A stretch of 64,000 bases of DNA from Peribolospora baueri (GCA_029717555.1 JAMDHS010000016.1:1-64000); one strand, 5' to 3'. Shown: positions 45,412-56,994, counted from the stretch's first letter. Notes: generated by a model not told the origin, from the letters alone. Program-made: numbers and translations.

Positions 45412-46798
45412 CTAAGCCCTGACCTCTACCCGGCATTTGACCCAGTTCTCGTATGTCTCTTCCCCCCTCAACACCGTGTCCGTTCCAGCGGCCTCTTGCA
45501 GCTCGGGATGCAAGAAGGTGGCGTGGGGGTGAGAGAACTCGAGCATGGCAGCCGAGCGCTCAAAGTTACCTCCTCCGTCTTTGCCTTTGTCCCGTCCTCC
45601 TCCTTCTCCGCTTCCACGACGGTGGAGAGCCTTGCGAAGGCCGCCCGCTTGCGTGTTCTCTGGTCGAGGAGGCATGAAGTTGGCCGTGTAGAGCTGCACG
45701 CCGGTCTGGTTGGTGGAGAAGGATAGAGAGATGCCGGACCTCGGTCCCGTGAAGCGAGCCGCCTCGGGAGCGTTTGTAGAGTCTTGGAGGGAGAGACCGG
45801 CACCGACGTCGCGGCCGAAAAAATAGTAGTGGTCGTACCCCTTCTCGGGCATCGAGGTGGCCACGCGTTTGCCGCCATTCTTCTCAGCGCCGCCGCCCCG
45901 CCAATCGTGTGGTTGCGAGACTGGGTTTAGGGTGCCGATGGGGACTTGACTCGCGTCCAGAGCGAGAACAGAGGGGGCAGAGAGGAAGAGTTGGTGATCG
46001 TCGATGGTACCGTCGCCTTGGCCGCTGGAGGCGACAACGGAAGCGTCGAGATTGAACCCCCAGTGCTGGGTCAGGTTGAGCGGAGTGGCAGAACAGTCGG
46101 CGTGGGACTCGAGCTGGGCACGGTAGGCGAGCACGACGTTGCCGACTGCGTGAGCGTCGTGCTGAGCCGGAGGCTCGACGGCGACGCGCGCCTCGACACG
46201 CAGAGCTCCAGGGAAGCCGTTGTCGTCATGAGGGGCGTCGATGCCGAATACGGCCGACGAACGAGCGTCTGAAGCATCAGAGGGGGAGAAGAGGCGTGTC
46301 TGGAGCGGGCTCAGACGGTGCCAGAGCCGGCGGTCGAACGGGCCACGGGCGAGAGGGTCCGACGAGGCTGGACCGCCGTGGAGAGACACTCCTGGACCGC
46401 CTGTGGAGGGGCCGATAAGGAAATAATAAAGAGGTGAATGAGAAGGCAGTGGCTTTTGCTCTCTCGTAGAGAAAACGCCGCCTAGGCCAGCAGCACTCAC
46501 TGAACTCCAAGACGTCCACCACTCCCTCGTCCTTGCCAAACTTGTGCTTGCCCGCCGGAAGACGATTGGCGTATCTGCCAATAATGGGGCCAAGGAAACC
46601 CCTCCCATGGCGTTCGTGGTCGCGCGGGTCCTCGGGTCCGACAATGAGATCGTGCGACTGAGCGGGCGTGTGGACGAGGAGGCGGTGGATGGTGAGTCCG
46701 AAGGGGAGGACGTGTACTTCGAGTGCGGGGCGGGAGGCTGCGGGGGCAGGGAGAGAGAGGACGACGGGCTGGAAAGCCCAGTCAGGGTATGCGGCCAT
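45412..46798 (-). CDS. Aldose 1-epimerase (galactose mutarotase)
   Basis: Two exons joined in phase at about 46497/46399 give roughly 435 residues. The start MAAYPDWAFQPVVLSLP leads to FLGPIIGRYANRLPAGKHKF, the conserved 'GRxANRI' block. Then SLHGGP carries the HGG motif, LNLTQHWGFNLDA stands for the 'LTNHxYFNL' motif with the second histidine, and GYDHYYFFGRD and VQLYTANFMPP follow. A Gly/Lys-rich insertion (GEGGGRDKGKDGGGN) precedes the last strand, ending GEETYENWVKCRVEVRA. Mutarotases interconvert alpha and beta anomers of galactose or glucose. The C-terminal insertion is longer than usual. An upstream non-coding exon is possible, as an AG acceptor lies just before the ATG. Confidence 0.92.
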
Positions 46799-47657
46799 GT
46801 CGATCTGCTTGGCTGAGAAGAAGATGGTAGTCAGAGGTGGACGACGCTGGAATAGAAGGACGGGTATGGTCAGTGAATGACGGCAGACGCCGCACGAACG
46901 TCAGTCAGTTGCAGATCACCGAGCGAGCGGCGATCAACATTGAACGGCGTTGCGACGCGTCCAAGATTGCCGGCGGTTCGGTCGTCGGCTTATTTCTTGC
47001 ACCGCGTCCACCACTTCATCCATCACGCCCTGGCTACTTGAGCGTGCGGATGCTTCGCCACTTTCAGCAATCGGAGACGTGCGTGGGAGTGCGCGTGACG
47101 ATCGAGAACATGCCGTCGGGCCTGAATGAAGCCTGAGGCATCGAGTTGGGATAAGCTACACGATATGAGCGTGTGTGACGCGCCGAGAGAGAGAGAGACG
47201 GAGAGGCTACAAGAGCAGGGACAGCAAGTACTGAAGCAACGAACACGCAAGTGGCGACCGAGACGGGAGGGATAGCAGGACGGGCAGGGGAGGCTAAACG
47301 CGTGAATGGTGACCGACATCGCGAACGGAGGCAGCAGTGAGGAGCAGTGGAGACGGGAATACCATCTGTATGAATACGAATGGGCCGTGAGACGTGAGAG
47401 GAAGCATGCCGCACCGCGTCGCTCCCCCACTACCAGCCAAGAAAGAAACGCAAGCGAGAAAAAAAAAACAACAACGAAGAACAGCGTTGATACGACCGGT
47501 TCGAGCTGAGCAAGCCAAGGCAGAGAAGAGAGAGCAGTGATGGTGACAGAGCCGACAGCGAACCAGCGGGTCCGTCGGGTCCGTTTATTCCCTCCCCCTG
47601 CGAACATTCTTCTCCCTCGGCCTCTTCGCCTCCCTAACGTCGTCCGGAACGCTCCGC
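46799..47657. other. Intergenic, tandem minus-strand genes
   Basis: Between the aldose epimerase and the disordered protein gene. Open frames over this stretch are low-complexity and unsupported. A GAGAGAGAG run lies near 47190 and an A9 run near 47460. Confidence 0.4.
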
Positions 47658-49823
47658 TCACGTCCAAGCGACCCTCACGACCGCTTGGCCTAGACCGAGC
47701 AGCCTTACTGCTCGCTCCAGGTTGCTCCTCACGGCGCTGTCGATGAGCGGGATCGATAACGCTTTGTCCGCCCACGTCGTCAGCGCTTCTTCGACGGGAT
47801 GCGGAAGGAGTTGGATCTGGGAGGAGGAGAAAAAGGGAGAAGAAGAGGCGGGCGCGAACAGCGGGTCGTCCGAGTCCGAAAAGACGTGGGCGTCGGGAGA
47901 GGAGGAAGAGAAGAAAGGCACGAGAGGCGGGAGGTACGGAAAGGAGGTGAGAGAGGAAGGACGGGGAAGAACGGCGGTCGGCCTCACTTGCACTCTCGAC
48001 TTGGTCACCGCGAGTCGAATGCCGTCTTTGACCAACATCGCGATCAGGTCGGATAGGAGCCTGAAAACGGTCGACCTGTGGATGCGGTGCAAAGCGCCGG
48101 GGGTCCGATCGAGAAGGAAAAATGAAAGCGAGAGAGAGGAGGAAGCGAGGTTGGAAAGCGGGCTGGGGAGGTGAGAGAAGAAGGAGGGAATCGGGTTGTC
48201 GAGCGTCAGGGTGAACGTGACCTCCAGCGGTTGTGAAGGAGGGAAGGACGTGGGGGAGAGAGAGAGAGGAGATATCGCCATCGGGTCGAACGGCCCGTAG
48301 CTGCCTGCGCCCATCCTAGCTCGCCAAGACGGAGTCCAATCGCCCCACTTGACGGTCCTTTCCTCCTCGTGAGGCTCGCCCTCCTGCTCATCCGTTGCAG
48401 AGGTCGAACTGGTGAGGGAAGAAGAAGGAGACCGGAAGGCATGACTGGATCGGTGCGACGCGGTGGGCGCGTAGGGCGAGGTCGGCTGAGGCGTAAAGAA
48501 GGTAGAGGAGGAATGGGAAGAAGAGCCTCCGTCGTCGGCGGTGCGAGCGTGCATCGTTGCGCGCGTCATCGTCGTTCGGCTGCTCGTCGTCTTCCACCAT
48601 GCCCCTTCACTCGCACTCGACCTGGAGATGGATCGCGAAGAAGGCGGAGCGCGGGGGTCCCACGAAGCTTTCCAAGCGCTCGCGCCCAGCCTTGCTTCTC
48701 CGCCTACCGGCGCCCCGTTTTCCTCGCCTCTCACATCCTCCCAGAAGCTCTCCCTCTCCCTTTCCCTGTGTCGACCCCTCTCCCAGGATTTAGCCCTATC
48801 CCTCGTCTGCGCAGCGACGGCCTCGGCTGCGGCGGCCAAGAGCGTCTCGTTATCGCCTTCGATCACCACAGGTAACTCCTCCGAGAAGCTCACGCTTTTC
48901 CGATGTGCTCGCTTCGTTGTCCCTCCGGCAGCGGCGCCGGCGCCCGTCCGGCGGGAGAGGGATGAGACGGGAGAGCTTGTTGGCGTGGGCGGGGCGATCG
49001 GCGTTGTCGAATCTTCGGGAGAGGCGCTGGGGAAGGGGATGAGCTCCTCTGGTGACGGTGTCGCCTCCCGCTCTGGACGCGGAGGGGGACCGGGCAGGCC
49101 CAGCTCTTGCTCCTGTTCCGCAACCGCCTCCTGCAGACCGGCCTCCTCCATCACAGACGACTCCTCGCCTCGTAGCGGCACCGTGTTGTTGAGATTATGT
49201 GACGATCGGCCATCGGCAGCCGCGTTTGCGACGATTCCAGATTCGTCGAGATAAGAGGCTGCGATCGGACGAGGATCGACGTCGACGGAGAGCGGGATGA
49301 GAGGTGACGCGCTTGAGGTGCGAAGGAAGCCTGGGCGTGTTGCATTATGACCCGGTCGAAGAGCTTCGGGGAGTGATAGGGGATGCGCAATGCTATCGGA
49401 CTGCAGGCGACGCCTCAAGGATTCCTTGACGGCTTCTATGCCTCTTGTGGACGGTTCGTCCGACGGACTGGGGGCGACGTCGTCCATTGATACGGCCTTG
49501 GGACGGATCTTTCTCAGTTTAGTCCTGCCGGCGGAGGCGACAGCGGGTGCAGTGGATGAGAGAATGTGGGTGCCATCCCCGTCATCCGACGGGGCGGCGA
49601 GTGAGGACTGAGCGCCGGCAGGGAAGGGAACGACAGGACGCGAGAGAGCGCCTGGGCCGGTCAGCACGGTCGAGCTGGAACTTGGGGTCGGGTCTGGGGT
49701 GGTGTCGAGGCTGAGGCTGAGGCTGGGAAGGGAGGAGGTAGAGGAGAGAGTATATAGAGATGGAGTTGTGCTTGGTCGATAGAAGGGGGCCCAAGGAGAA
49801 CAGTCGAGTAAGCGGGGAAACAC
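47658..49823 (-). CDS. Long, mostly disordered protein of unknown function
   Basis: A single open frame of about 720 codons, 5' end uncertain. No ATG occurs in frame until 49487 (MDDVAPSPSDEPS), so either that is the start or a short upstream exon exists. Most of the protein is Ser/Pro/Glu-rich. HRKSVSFSEELP (about 48880-48915) contains a KSVSF match to the PP1-docking RVxF consensus. The C-terminal third is ordered: FTLTLDNPIPSFF, then LDRTPGALHRIHRSTVFRLL and SDLIAMLVKDGIRLAVTK. It ends with a helix region (ALTTWADKALSIPLIDSAV). I do not recognise the family. Ordered ends and even codon use across the frame support a real gene. Two restart points (49823 or 49487) should be kept in mind. Confidence 0.6.
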   Translation of the reverse strand: MFPRLLDCSPWAPFYRPSTTPSLYTLSSTSSLPSLSLSLDTTPDPTPSSSSTVLTGPGALSRPVVPFPAGAQSSLAAPSDDGDGTHILSSTAPAVASAGRTKLRKIRPKAVSMDDVAPSPSDEPSTRGIEAVKESLRRRLQSDSIAHPLSLPEALRPGHNATRPGFLRTSSASPLIPLSVDVDPRPIAASYLDESGIVANAAADGRSSHNLNNTVPLRGEESSVMEEAGLQEAVAEQEQELGLPGPPPRPEREATPSPEELIPFPSASPEDSTTPIAPPTPTSSPVSSLSRRTGAGAAAGGTTKRAHRKSVSFSEELPVVIEGDNETLLAAAAEAVAAQTRDRAKSWERGRHRERERESFWEDVRGEENGAPVGGEARLGASAWKASWDPRAPPSSRSISRSSASEGAWWKTTSSRTTMTRATMHARTADDGGSSSHSSSTFFTPQPTSPYAPTASHRSSHAFRSPSSSLTSSTSATDEQEGEPHEEERTVKWGDWTPSWRARMGAGSYGPFDPMAISPLSLSPTSFPPSQPLEVTFTLTLDNPIPSFFSHLPSPLSNLASSSLSLSFFLLDRTPGALHRIHRSTVFRLLSDLIAMLVKDGIRLAVTKSRVQVRPTAVLPRPSSLTSFPYLPPLVPFFSSSSPDAHVFSDSDDPLFAPASSSPFFSSSQIQLLPHPVEEALTTWADKALSIPLIDSAVRSNLERAVRLLGLGQAVVRVAWT

Positions 49824-50945
49824 AGAGGTATGCGGTGGCCATCAGTCGGCGCAAGGAAGGGCCGTATCATATCGTATCATATCATATGAATGCGATGCAC
49901 TCGGCGTAGTTCGTCCACGTTCGCATCTCCTTCTCACGAACCCACCCTTCCCCACCGCCACTTGCCGCCGATGGCCCATCCCTCCCTCACCCTCCAAGTC
50001 GCCACAAAGACTCGCTCGTGTCCCTTCAAGCTCACCTCGTTCGCCTCCGCTCAGACCCCGGCCGTACCTGAGCTTGACATACCCTGTCCTCCACTTCCTT
50101 CGCCATCTCCCCGACTTTCTCCTCCATAACAAACCGAGAACCGTCCTCCTTAAACGACCCTAACCTGCGCGACCGCGGCCACGCCTTCGTTTGGTCTTGG
50201 AAGCTGTCTAGCTTATCGATCCTGAGAGCCAAGCCAATTTCACCTTGGCGCTGGCTCGCGGTCGGACGCCGGGGCGAGAGGGAGCTCAAGGCCGTCCGAG
50301 GTCGCTAGGCGACGAGCCGGGGCGCGGGTCGAATGATGGGAACCCGGGTGGCGATGGTGGCGGCGTGAAGCGAAGGCGGCTGAAGTAGGGTGGGACGACG
50401 ACGAGGAGGAAGATGAGAAAGTTTTAAGATCCAGGGCGCGCAAAGGCGTGCATTGGGAAATCGAGCTGGCAACTGACAGGCTTATCGATAAAGGAAGACG
50501 GCGGCCTCGTGTCCGACACGACGGCAGGTGGCGGAGCGAGGGAAAGTTTGCCCGGTTGGTTTGGGGGGACGGGGTCGAAGATACGGGACAGACAGGTGAT
50601 GGGAGGATCGCATTGCCTTGCCGCGCGCGAAGGAGGGAAGAGAAGAGTGGGTCGTTGGCCGGGGCGAGATTGGTTTCATGCGCATTCAGTCGTAGAAGAC
50701 GACAAACGGCCAGGCGGACAGCAGGCTTGGACAGGACGAGGTGGATGTCCAGCCGGCTAGGGCGGTGCGGCCTGGAGGAAAAGATAAACTTGAACGGGGT
50801 TCAACGCCGGCTCGCTTGCCCTCATTCCCACTCTGCCTGCACAAGTTGCTGTGTGTTCGTCCGAAGACGAGTGCTCGGGCACTGCACAGCACCTATTATG
50901 GAGGTGAGCGTGTGTTCGAGCCGTTGAGCCATCGAGAAAAGGACG
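49824..50945. other. Intergenic, possible unresolved coding bits
   Basis: A short ATATC/TATC-type repeat lies at about 49868-49888. Minus-strand frames at 50032-50443 contain a reasonable charged peptide (KEDGSRFVMEEKVGEMAKEV) ending at a GTATGT donor-like site, but I could not join it to anything. It may be an exon of an unrecognised gene. Confidence 0.3.
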
Positions 50946-50955
50946 AAAAAAAAAA
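50946..50955 (-). terminator. Pol III terminator (T10)
   Basis: Ten consecutive T on the minus strand, 5 nt past the mature 3' end of the tRNA-Ser gene. Confidence 0.85.
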
Positions 50956-50960
50956 TATTT

Positions 50961-51056
50961 CGACGACTGCAGGATTCGAACCTACGCGGGCAAAGCCCAT
51001 GGGTTGTTCGTGAACACAGTTCTAGACCCACCTCGTAACCACTTGAGTAAGTCGTC
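50961..51056 (-). tRNA. tRNA-Ser(AGA) with intron
   Basis: A 96-nt gene. The 7-bp acceptor stem GACGACT / AGTCGTC is perfect, with G as discriminator. The D arm contains the A-box (CTCAAGTGG). The anticodon stem TGGGT / ACCCA encloses a loop whose anticodon is AGA, followed by one purine and an intron of about 14 nt at the canonical position 37/38. A long variable arm (GGGCTTTGCCC) is diagnostic of a class II tRNA, and the T arm has the B-box GGTTCGAATCC. It decodes UCU and UCC by inosine. Confidence 0.93.
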
Positions 51057-51200
51057 GGACACAAGTTCACGTGCCAATCTGTCTCAGTCCACCCTAGCTA
51101 CCACTTTTCCACGGCCGCGATCGCCGCGTCGCCTTCCGCACTCTTTGGCGCCCTCGCGCCAGACTCCTGCTCTGGACAATCTCAACAGCCCACCTCCACC

Positions 51201-52808
51201 ATGGCCTCCAAACTCCTGAGCATGTCGCTAGACGACATCGCAAAGCAGCAGAAGCGCGAGACCCACCAAAGCAGCGGCGGTGGTGGCGGCGGTGGTGGGC
51301 GTGGAAGAGGAGGACCCTTGGGCGGCAGGAACTCGCCATATGCCGTAAGTAGCGACGCTCCATCCACCCGTCTTGAGCGTGTATTCGGCGCCCCCGCGGG
51401 CTCCGTCGGAACACGCTTGGACGGCCGTGGGACAGTTCGCTCATCTTTTTGTCTCTTATATTCCATCTCACCTGCAGCGCCCAGGACGTACCTCCGATAA
51501 CGCGGATGACAAGTGGCAGCACGATCGCTTTGACGACGGTTCCCGCCGTCGAGGTCCCCCAGGTCGAGCCGGCGCCTCGGCCGCGGCGGCGGCGGCGCCT
51601 GGGATGACCTCCAAGCTTATAATTGAGAATTTGCACTATGAGGTTTCCGAGGCAGACCTCAAGGTGGGTGTGGCGCGACGTCCAGCTGGTCCTTGCAGCA
51701 CGACATTGACGGTCGTGCGGCGTCCTTCTCCTCTCCTTCTCGCGCTTTCCCTTCCCGCTCCACCGGTTTCAGAGCCTCCTGGAAGAGGTTGGCACCATTG
51801 TGAAGGGGCCCAAGATCAAAGTACGCACACGTTTCTGAGCTCATTGGTGCAGTGACCGTCCAGGGTCGGTGACACCCCAAGGAAGCGGCGCGTCGACCAG
51901 CCTCTCACCTCCCGACCGACGCGTCCTGCCTTTTCCTTCGCTCCAAATGCCCTCCCCTTCGGCAACTTGTTTTATCGTGACTTCGCTCTTACGTCCGATC
52001 CAGTTCGACAAGTCTGGACGCTCGACAGGAAGCGCTTGGGTCTTATACGAAAACCCTCGGGACGCCACGGCGGCCAAGAAAGCCTACAACGGCGCGCTTG
52101 CGAAGGGTGAATCGGAGATCCGTTGATCGATGTGGTTCCTCTGACGTTGCGCAGACACCGTATCTCTCGAGCGCCTGTGCTGACTTTATCCCTGCTGTTA
52201 ATCCTTCTAGGTCAAGAGCTCAAACTCTCCTATGACTCTACCGGTATTCCGCGCGTAGCATCCGCAGGTGGAAGCAAGGATCTTCTGGCTAGGATGAACA
52301 GGTAAGGAAACCATGCCGCGAACAATGACTTTATTTGCCAGCTTTCCCTCTTCTTTTCCCGTCCATTGGCCCCATTTGATTCGATAAATCGTGTGCTACC
52401 TACAGCCATCCTTCCCGTCCGAATTCACGCAGCCGAGGACGCGAAGGTTCGGGCAACCTACGAACGGCGAGCGGAAGGGGAGCGCGAGGCGCCGGCGGTC
52501 GAGGCGGGCCGCGGGAGAAGAAGGAGCCCAAGACGGCCGAGCAGCTGGACGCGGAATTGGACGCGGTGAGCGAAAGGCGGATTTGCTTGCGGTTGCCATT
52601 CATGCGCTCATCAACGTTGTCATTTTATGCGCTGTACAGTTCATGAAGCCTGCTACGACCCCTTCTGCCGGACCACCTGCAGCAACGGCCCAGCCTGCCC
52701 CCACCGGAGTGAGTAGCTGTGTCCTCACACGACCCTGGCGAACGATTGGCTCACGCACCGTCGTATACGATCCGATATGCACAGGATGGCGACGTGGAAA
52801 TGGCTTGA
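51201..52808 (+). CDS. YRA1: ALYREF/Yra1-type mRNA export adaptor (RRM protein)
   Basis: Seven or so exons. The N-terminal UAP56-binding-type motif is LLSMSLDDIAKQQKR, followed by a Gly/Arg-rich tract (RGRGG). The RRM begins SKLIIENLHYEVSEADLK (RNP2 = LIIENL), continues SLLEEVGTIVKGPKIK, and has RNP1 in GRSTGSAWVLYE, then ATAAKKAYNGALAKG and LKLSYDS. The C-terminal region has GPKKKEP-type basic sequence and TAEQLDAELDAFM, a second UAP56-binding motif. A short last exon adds GDVEMA, stop at 52808. The family recruits the export receptor Mex67/NXF1 to spliced mRNA as part of TREX. UBM-RG-RRM-RG-UBM order is complete. The tRNA-Ser gene lies 145 bp upstream on the opposite strand. Confidence 0.88.
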
Positions 52809-53651
52809 AGGCGAATGAAAAACAAAGCGACGTGCTCGATGCCATCCGCTTCCATCTTTTTTTACTTTCCCGCTCGTGCATGGACGTACTCCCTCCTGTC
52901 CGCGACCCCTCTCTGCCGCACGCTTGTATGATCCCCGTTACGGCTGGCTGTCACTACCTTTCCGTGAAACCAGCTTTTCTATCGGCCCCAGCTGCCTGCT
53001 CGAAGTGCACATTTCAATTCCTGCGGCTGGAAGCGGTACGTCTGCGGATACCAGATAAACATAACCAGTCCACTTGCGGGTCTGCAAAGGCACGGTATAT
53101 GCGTGTACATCATGCAGTCGTGGCCGAGCCGAGCACATCATCGTGATCGATTTGCTCACCATCTCTCCACGCCCAACCCATCTACAGGCCTCCCCACTGG
53201 ATCGTGCCTCGCTCTCTTATCATAACCTGCTCTCTAATCTCACATTGCCGCCTGCTGACGTCCAGTTCTTGATGCCCGTGTTCCTGGCCTGCCGTAGTCC
53301 GCTCGGCATCGCAGAGGATGTGGCCTATAGTCGATCCCTCGTCACGCCATCAATCCTTCGTTTGACGGTCGCCTCCGTCCCGTGGACTCAAGCAGATCCT
53401 GCCGTCCATACGTCTGTCACGCAATTTACGCCATCGCTGTTGCCTGTCGGTATTACGACAAAGGACCATCTGACAGGTCCGGCGGGGAACCCACCTCGCC
53501 ATCTTGTCTGGTCGGGTCGCGATAAAAGCAGGCGCCGGCGGACTTGTTGAGACATCTTTTATCCTTTCATCAGCGTCTCCCTCCGATTCACTGCTTTACT
53601 GTTTCCCCCGCTTCTTGTCCCTATCAGTTAGAACTCATTTTGCTCCTCGCC
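52809..53651. other. Intergenic, tandem plus-strand genes
   Basis: 843 bp between the mRNA export adaptor and the dioxygenase. The frame before the dioxygenase ATG is open back to 53544 but has no coding-like composition. Nothing else is supported. Confidence 0.4.
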
Positions 53652-55768
53652 ATGCCCGCCTCCACAGTTGCGGCAACGGTTACTCAGTCCTCCGAGGAAG
53701 CGTGGGCTACTCTGCATCCCCGCCCAGACGACCCACCGTCCGCTGCCTCTGCTCACGACTCTCCGGCTGCCACGCAACCCTCGAGGACAGAGCGATACGA
53801 CCCCCGGAATCCATATGCGGCGGTGAACAGGGATGCTGACAGCAACTACCGCTACTCACACCTCCTTCCAGGCGAGCCCGTCCTCAATCTCCCTCCTCTG
53901 CAGCCGTTCGAGCACACCGACCCCGCCAGCCGTCTCTTCGAGGGGAGAGACACCAAGAAGGATCCTCCATCGTCGGAGGAGGTCGATGCACTGCTCGAAC
54001 AGTTCCAGAAAGAGATCAGGGACAGGGGGGCCGTGATTATCGACCTCACGCCCACCATCGGCACGGAGATCAGGGGTGGCATCCACATTAGCAAGTTGAA
54101 CGATCGGGAAAAGGATCTTTTGGCCGTCTGGGGGGCCAGGAGAGGCGTGCTCGTTTTTAAGGACCAGGACTTTGTTGATCAGGTGAGGCGAGCAGGCATT
54201 CGAAACGAAGGCCAATGACAGACTGAGGCTACAAGTAGCTGAGGTCGTGACACGCATGTATACCTCCTTCATGCTGAACGACTCTTTGGGCCTCCTTCCG
54301 CCAGTCCATCGCCGACCAACTTGCATGGGGATCTTACTTCGGTCGCCTACACATCCACCCCACCTCATCAGCTCCTACCGGTGCTCCGGAGGTGAGAAAC
54401 TCCCAGGCTCTGTTCATCTTCGCGTAATGGCAAGCGCTTTCGCTGACAACCGCTCTCCCATGTCGCCGGGCGGGATAAGTATCACCTCGTCTACCGAGAC
54501 GACGTATCGACTTTCAACCAAGAAGATTCCGAACGCGTCACCTCGGTCCTTTGGCACTCAGACGTGAGGTGCGTGCTCGTCGTGGTCAGTGTGCTCCCAT
54601 GGGGCACTTGGGCAGGGTCTTTTTCCCCTTGAGTATCTCTTTCATGGAGTAAACTCGATATGCTGGTCCTGCGCCCGACCGTCGCTGACTTCGCTTGGCA
54701 TATGATCCGGTGCGGTGCAGTTACGAACAACAGCCTCCCGGCTTGACCCTTCTTGCTCTGCTCGATTCGTGAGTGGCTCGTAGCAAATTCGCCCAGCGTT
54801 CCGTTCCACGTCCTCAAAGGCGCGACCACATCGGAGACCCCCCTCACGACGATCTTATTTCCCTACCCGCGCCTTGTCGGCCAACATTCATCTAGGCCCC
54901 GTACCGGGGGCGACACGATCTACGTCGACCAAAGGGAAGCCTATCGCCGTCTTTCACCCGTCTTCCGTGAATTCCTTCACCGCCTTCGCGCCCTCCACTC
55001 CGGTGTCGCTCAGGCAGAGCACTCGCGCAAGGGAAATCGCGGAGGCGTGGTGCGCAGGGAGCCGGTAGAGAATGATCACCCTGTGAGTGTGAAAACGTAG
55101 GATTGTTTGAATTAGAACGGAGGGACTGAGAGAAAAAGGTGAGCTGATGCGCATGCTCTTCGCGCAGATTGTGCGTCGACACCCCATCACGGGCGAATTG
55201 GCTCTGTACGTGCAGCCTCAGTTCACGAGGCGCATCCTGGGCTTTAAGAAGGAAGAGAGCGGTGAGTCGCAAGTCGTCGCCCTGGCCCCAACTTTGCGTG
55301 TCTTTGCGACTGACTCTCCTTCTATCCTTGGTCCCTCTGTTCTGGACCTCCGTCTGGTTTGCTGGACAGACGCTATTCTCAACTTCTTGTACGATCACAT
55401 CGCCAAGGGCGCCGACTTCCAAGTCCGTGTCAAGTGGGAGCCGAGAGCCGTGGTTGTGAGTATACTTGCCCGTGAAGCAGAGGATAGCTACTACTGACGT
55501 TTGTCTGTTTAACGGTTTGTACATCAGCTGTGGGACAATCGCGTCACCGGCCACGTAAGTAGGAGACCAGTCGGGAACGGACTCGTTAGCGTTGGGATGA
55601 ATGCTGAGCTGACTGCGCTATTCTCTTCTCTTCCTGACTCGGGCTCGGTTATCCAATCGCTTCCAGACTGCTATCGTCGATTTCAAAGGCAACGGAGAGC
55701 GCCGTCACGGTATACGCATCACGCCGCAAGCCGAGAGGCCTCTGCCCCCCCTCGGCATCGACGCTTGA
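53652..55768 (+). CDS. TauD/TfdA-family 2-oxoglutarate-dependent (sulfonate) dioxygenase
   Basis: About eight exons. The N-terminal domain has NPYAAVNRDADSNYRYSHL and a helix followed by RDRGAVIIDLTP. The next region includes RRGVLVFKDQDF, the family 'GVLVFR-Q' strand, and LAWGSYFGRLHIHPTS. The Fe(II) facial triad is present: HxD in SVLWHSDV (about 54545-54570) and the distal histidine in RVTGHTAIVDF. The 2-oxoglutarate-binding arginine is in RRHGIRITPQ, and PPLGIDA ends the protein. Yeast Jlp1 is the model, cleaving sulfonates or taurine to release sulfite for sulfur use. Substrate here is not determined by sequence. The ATG at 53652 is the best start. The gene converges on the TMEM42-like gene, with the stops 130 bp apart. 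Confidence 0.88.
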
Positions 55769-55897
55769 AGGCGAAACCAGCTCATTGTTTGAGAGGCTCG
55801 GCTTGAGTCACTTATCTTGTCACTGTCGTGTCTTCCTCGCGCCTTTTGGTTTTAGGATCGGATCGAGATGTCTGAATCAAATAGCAATCCACATCTT

Positions 55898-56660
55898 CTA
55901 TGATTTCCCGGCCAAAACCATTCCCACGACGATGCAGGCTGCGCCCAGGTACCAGGTCGGTGTCAGCACCTCGCCTAGGAAAAACGTGGAGAGCAGGGCC
56001 TGAAGTTGCGGAAGAACGTGTCCAATAGCGGCGACATCAGCAGCAGGGCAAAAAGTCCAAACTTTTCTGAATGGACATCTTGCTTCGTCGACGTACCGTG
56101 GCAAGAAAATTGGCCGACATGTTGAGGACGACCACTCGGTCGCCTGCATTGAGCGCTCGAGAGTACAGCGTCCACATCGCGGCGTTGGCTACAAAGATGA
56201 GGAGAAAGGAGAGTGTTCGCAGGACGAGCACGACCTGGAAGAACACAAAGGCATGGTAACAACGAGCACCTGTTGAAATTAAACAGCCACGATTCCGGGT
56301 GAACGAAACGCAGGCTACGTACCCAACCATCCTCTGGCCCATCCCCTTTCGAGCCGCACCGCGCAATCGACGCTCCCCATCCGGAGGAATGCAACCGGGC
56401 TCAAAGGGAAGACGCGTAGTCGTCCGTCCGCTCGTCCGAGAAAAGCTTTCCAAACAGCCCTAAAAAGGCAGATGGAGGTTAACAGGGGGGAGAAAAGGGT
56501 TCGAAAAGAGGAAGGAGACAGGAACACCAGAACTCGTCTCGTCTCACTCCGATCCAAAGGACGGCTCTTAGAGTCTCAGGGAAGGAATGAACTGACCAGC
56601 ACAGGCTGCCAGCGTGCCCGAAGAAAGAGCGAGAACAACGAGGCCTGGTGCTGATGCCAT
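55898..56660 (-). CDS. TMEM42/EamA-like small membrane protein
   Basis: Four exons. Exon 1 starts MASAPGLVVLALSSGTLAA, a membrane helix in the DMT style. A middle exon gives VVLVLRTLSFLLIFVANAAM then MWTLYSRALNAGDRVVVLNM, which matches the TMEM42 'NSLMWTFFSRGLS' block. The last exon joins at NFLAT|ALLSTFFLGE and ends WYLGAACIVVGMVLAGKS. The 'LxGE' glutamate before the last helix is typical of the EamA drug/metabolite transporter fold. Function is unknown; the protein likely resides in an internal membrane. It is about 170 residues with four or so hydrophobic segments. Confidence 0.75.
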
Positions 56661-56994
56661 GGGGGGCGAAGGAGCACTGACGCCTCAGCTGGCTTATATG
56701 ACGGTCGTAAGAGGTACGGGCTGACGATGAAGCGGTGGTGAGGGAGCTCGCCAAGTCGGCGCACGGAGCGCACGCACGTGATCTGGTCAACGTCGTTGTG
56801 GACGCCGTCAGGCAGCTGTTCTCGGTATAGCTTCGAGTACGAATACCTGTACTACAAAGCTCTACATCCTCGCCAACATTACGTGCTCCGTCATGTGCGA
56901 CAGCGTATGACCGCCAACTCTCTAGTCCCCTTTACACCTTTCTAAGTTCCCTTGTGTGCCCTCGCTTCCGCTCCTGTCCCGCTTTTCGCACCTC
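56661..56994. other. Intergenic, tandem minus-strand genes
   Basis: 3' flank of the carnitine acetyltransferase gene and promoter of the TMEM42-like gene. Nothing recognised. Confidence 0.45.

Noticed and set aside
47023-47775. 250-codon minus-strand frame with hydrophobic stretch
   Set aside because: It overlaps the 3' end of the disordered protein gene and is otherwise low-complexity.
50032-50443. Possible minus-strand exon with KEDGSRF...EVEDR
   Set aside because: A GTATGT donor exists but no partner exon or family match was found, so it is noted only in the intergenic entry.
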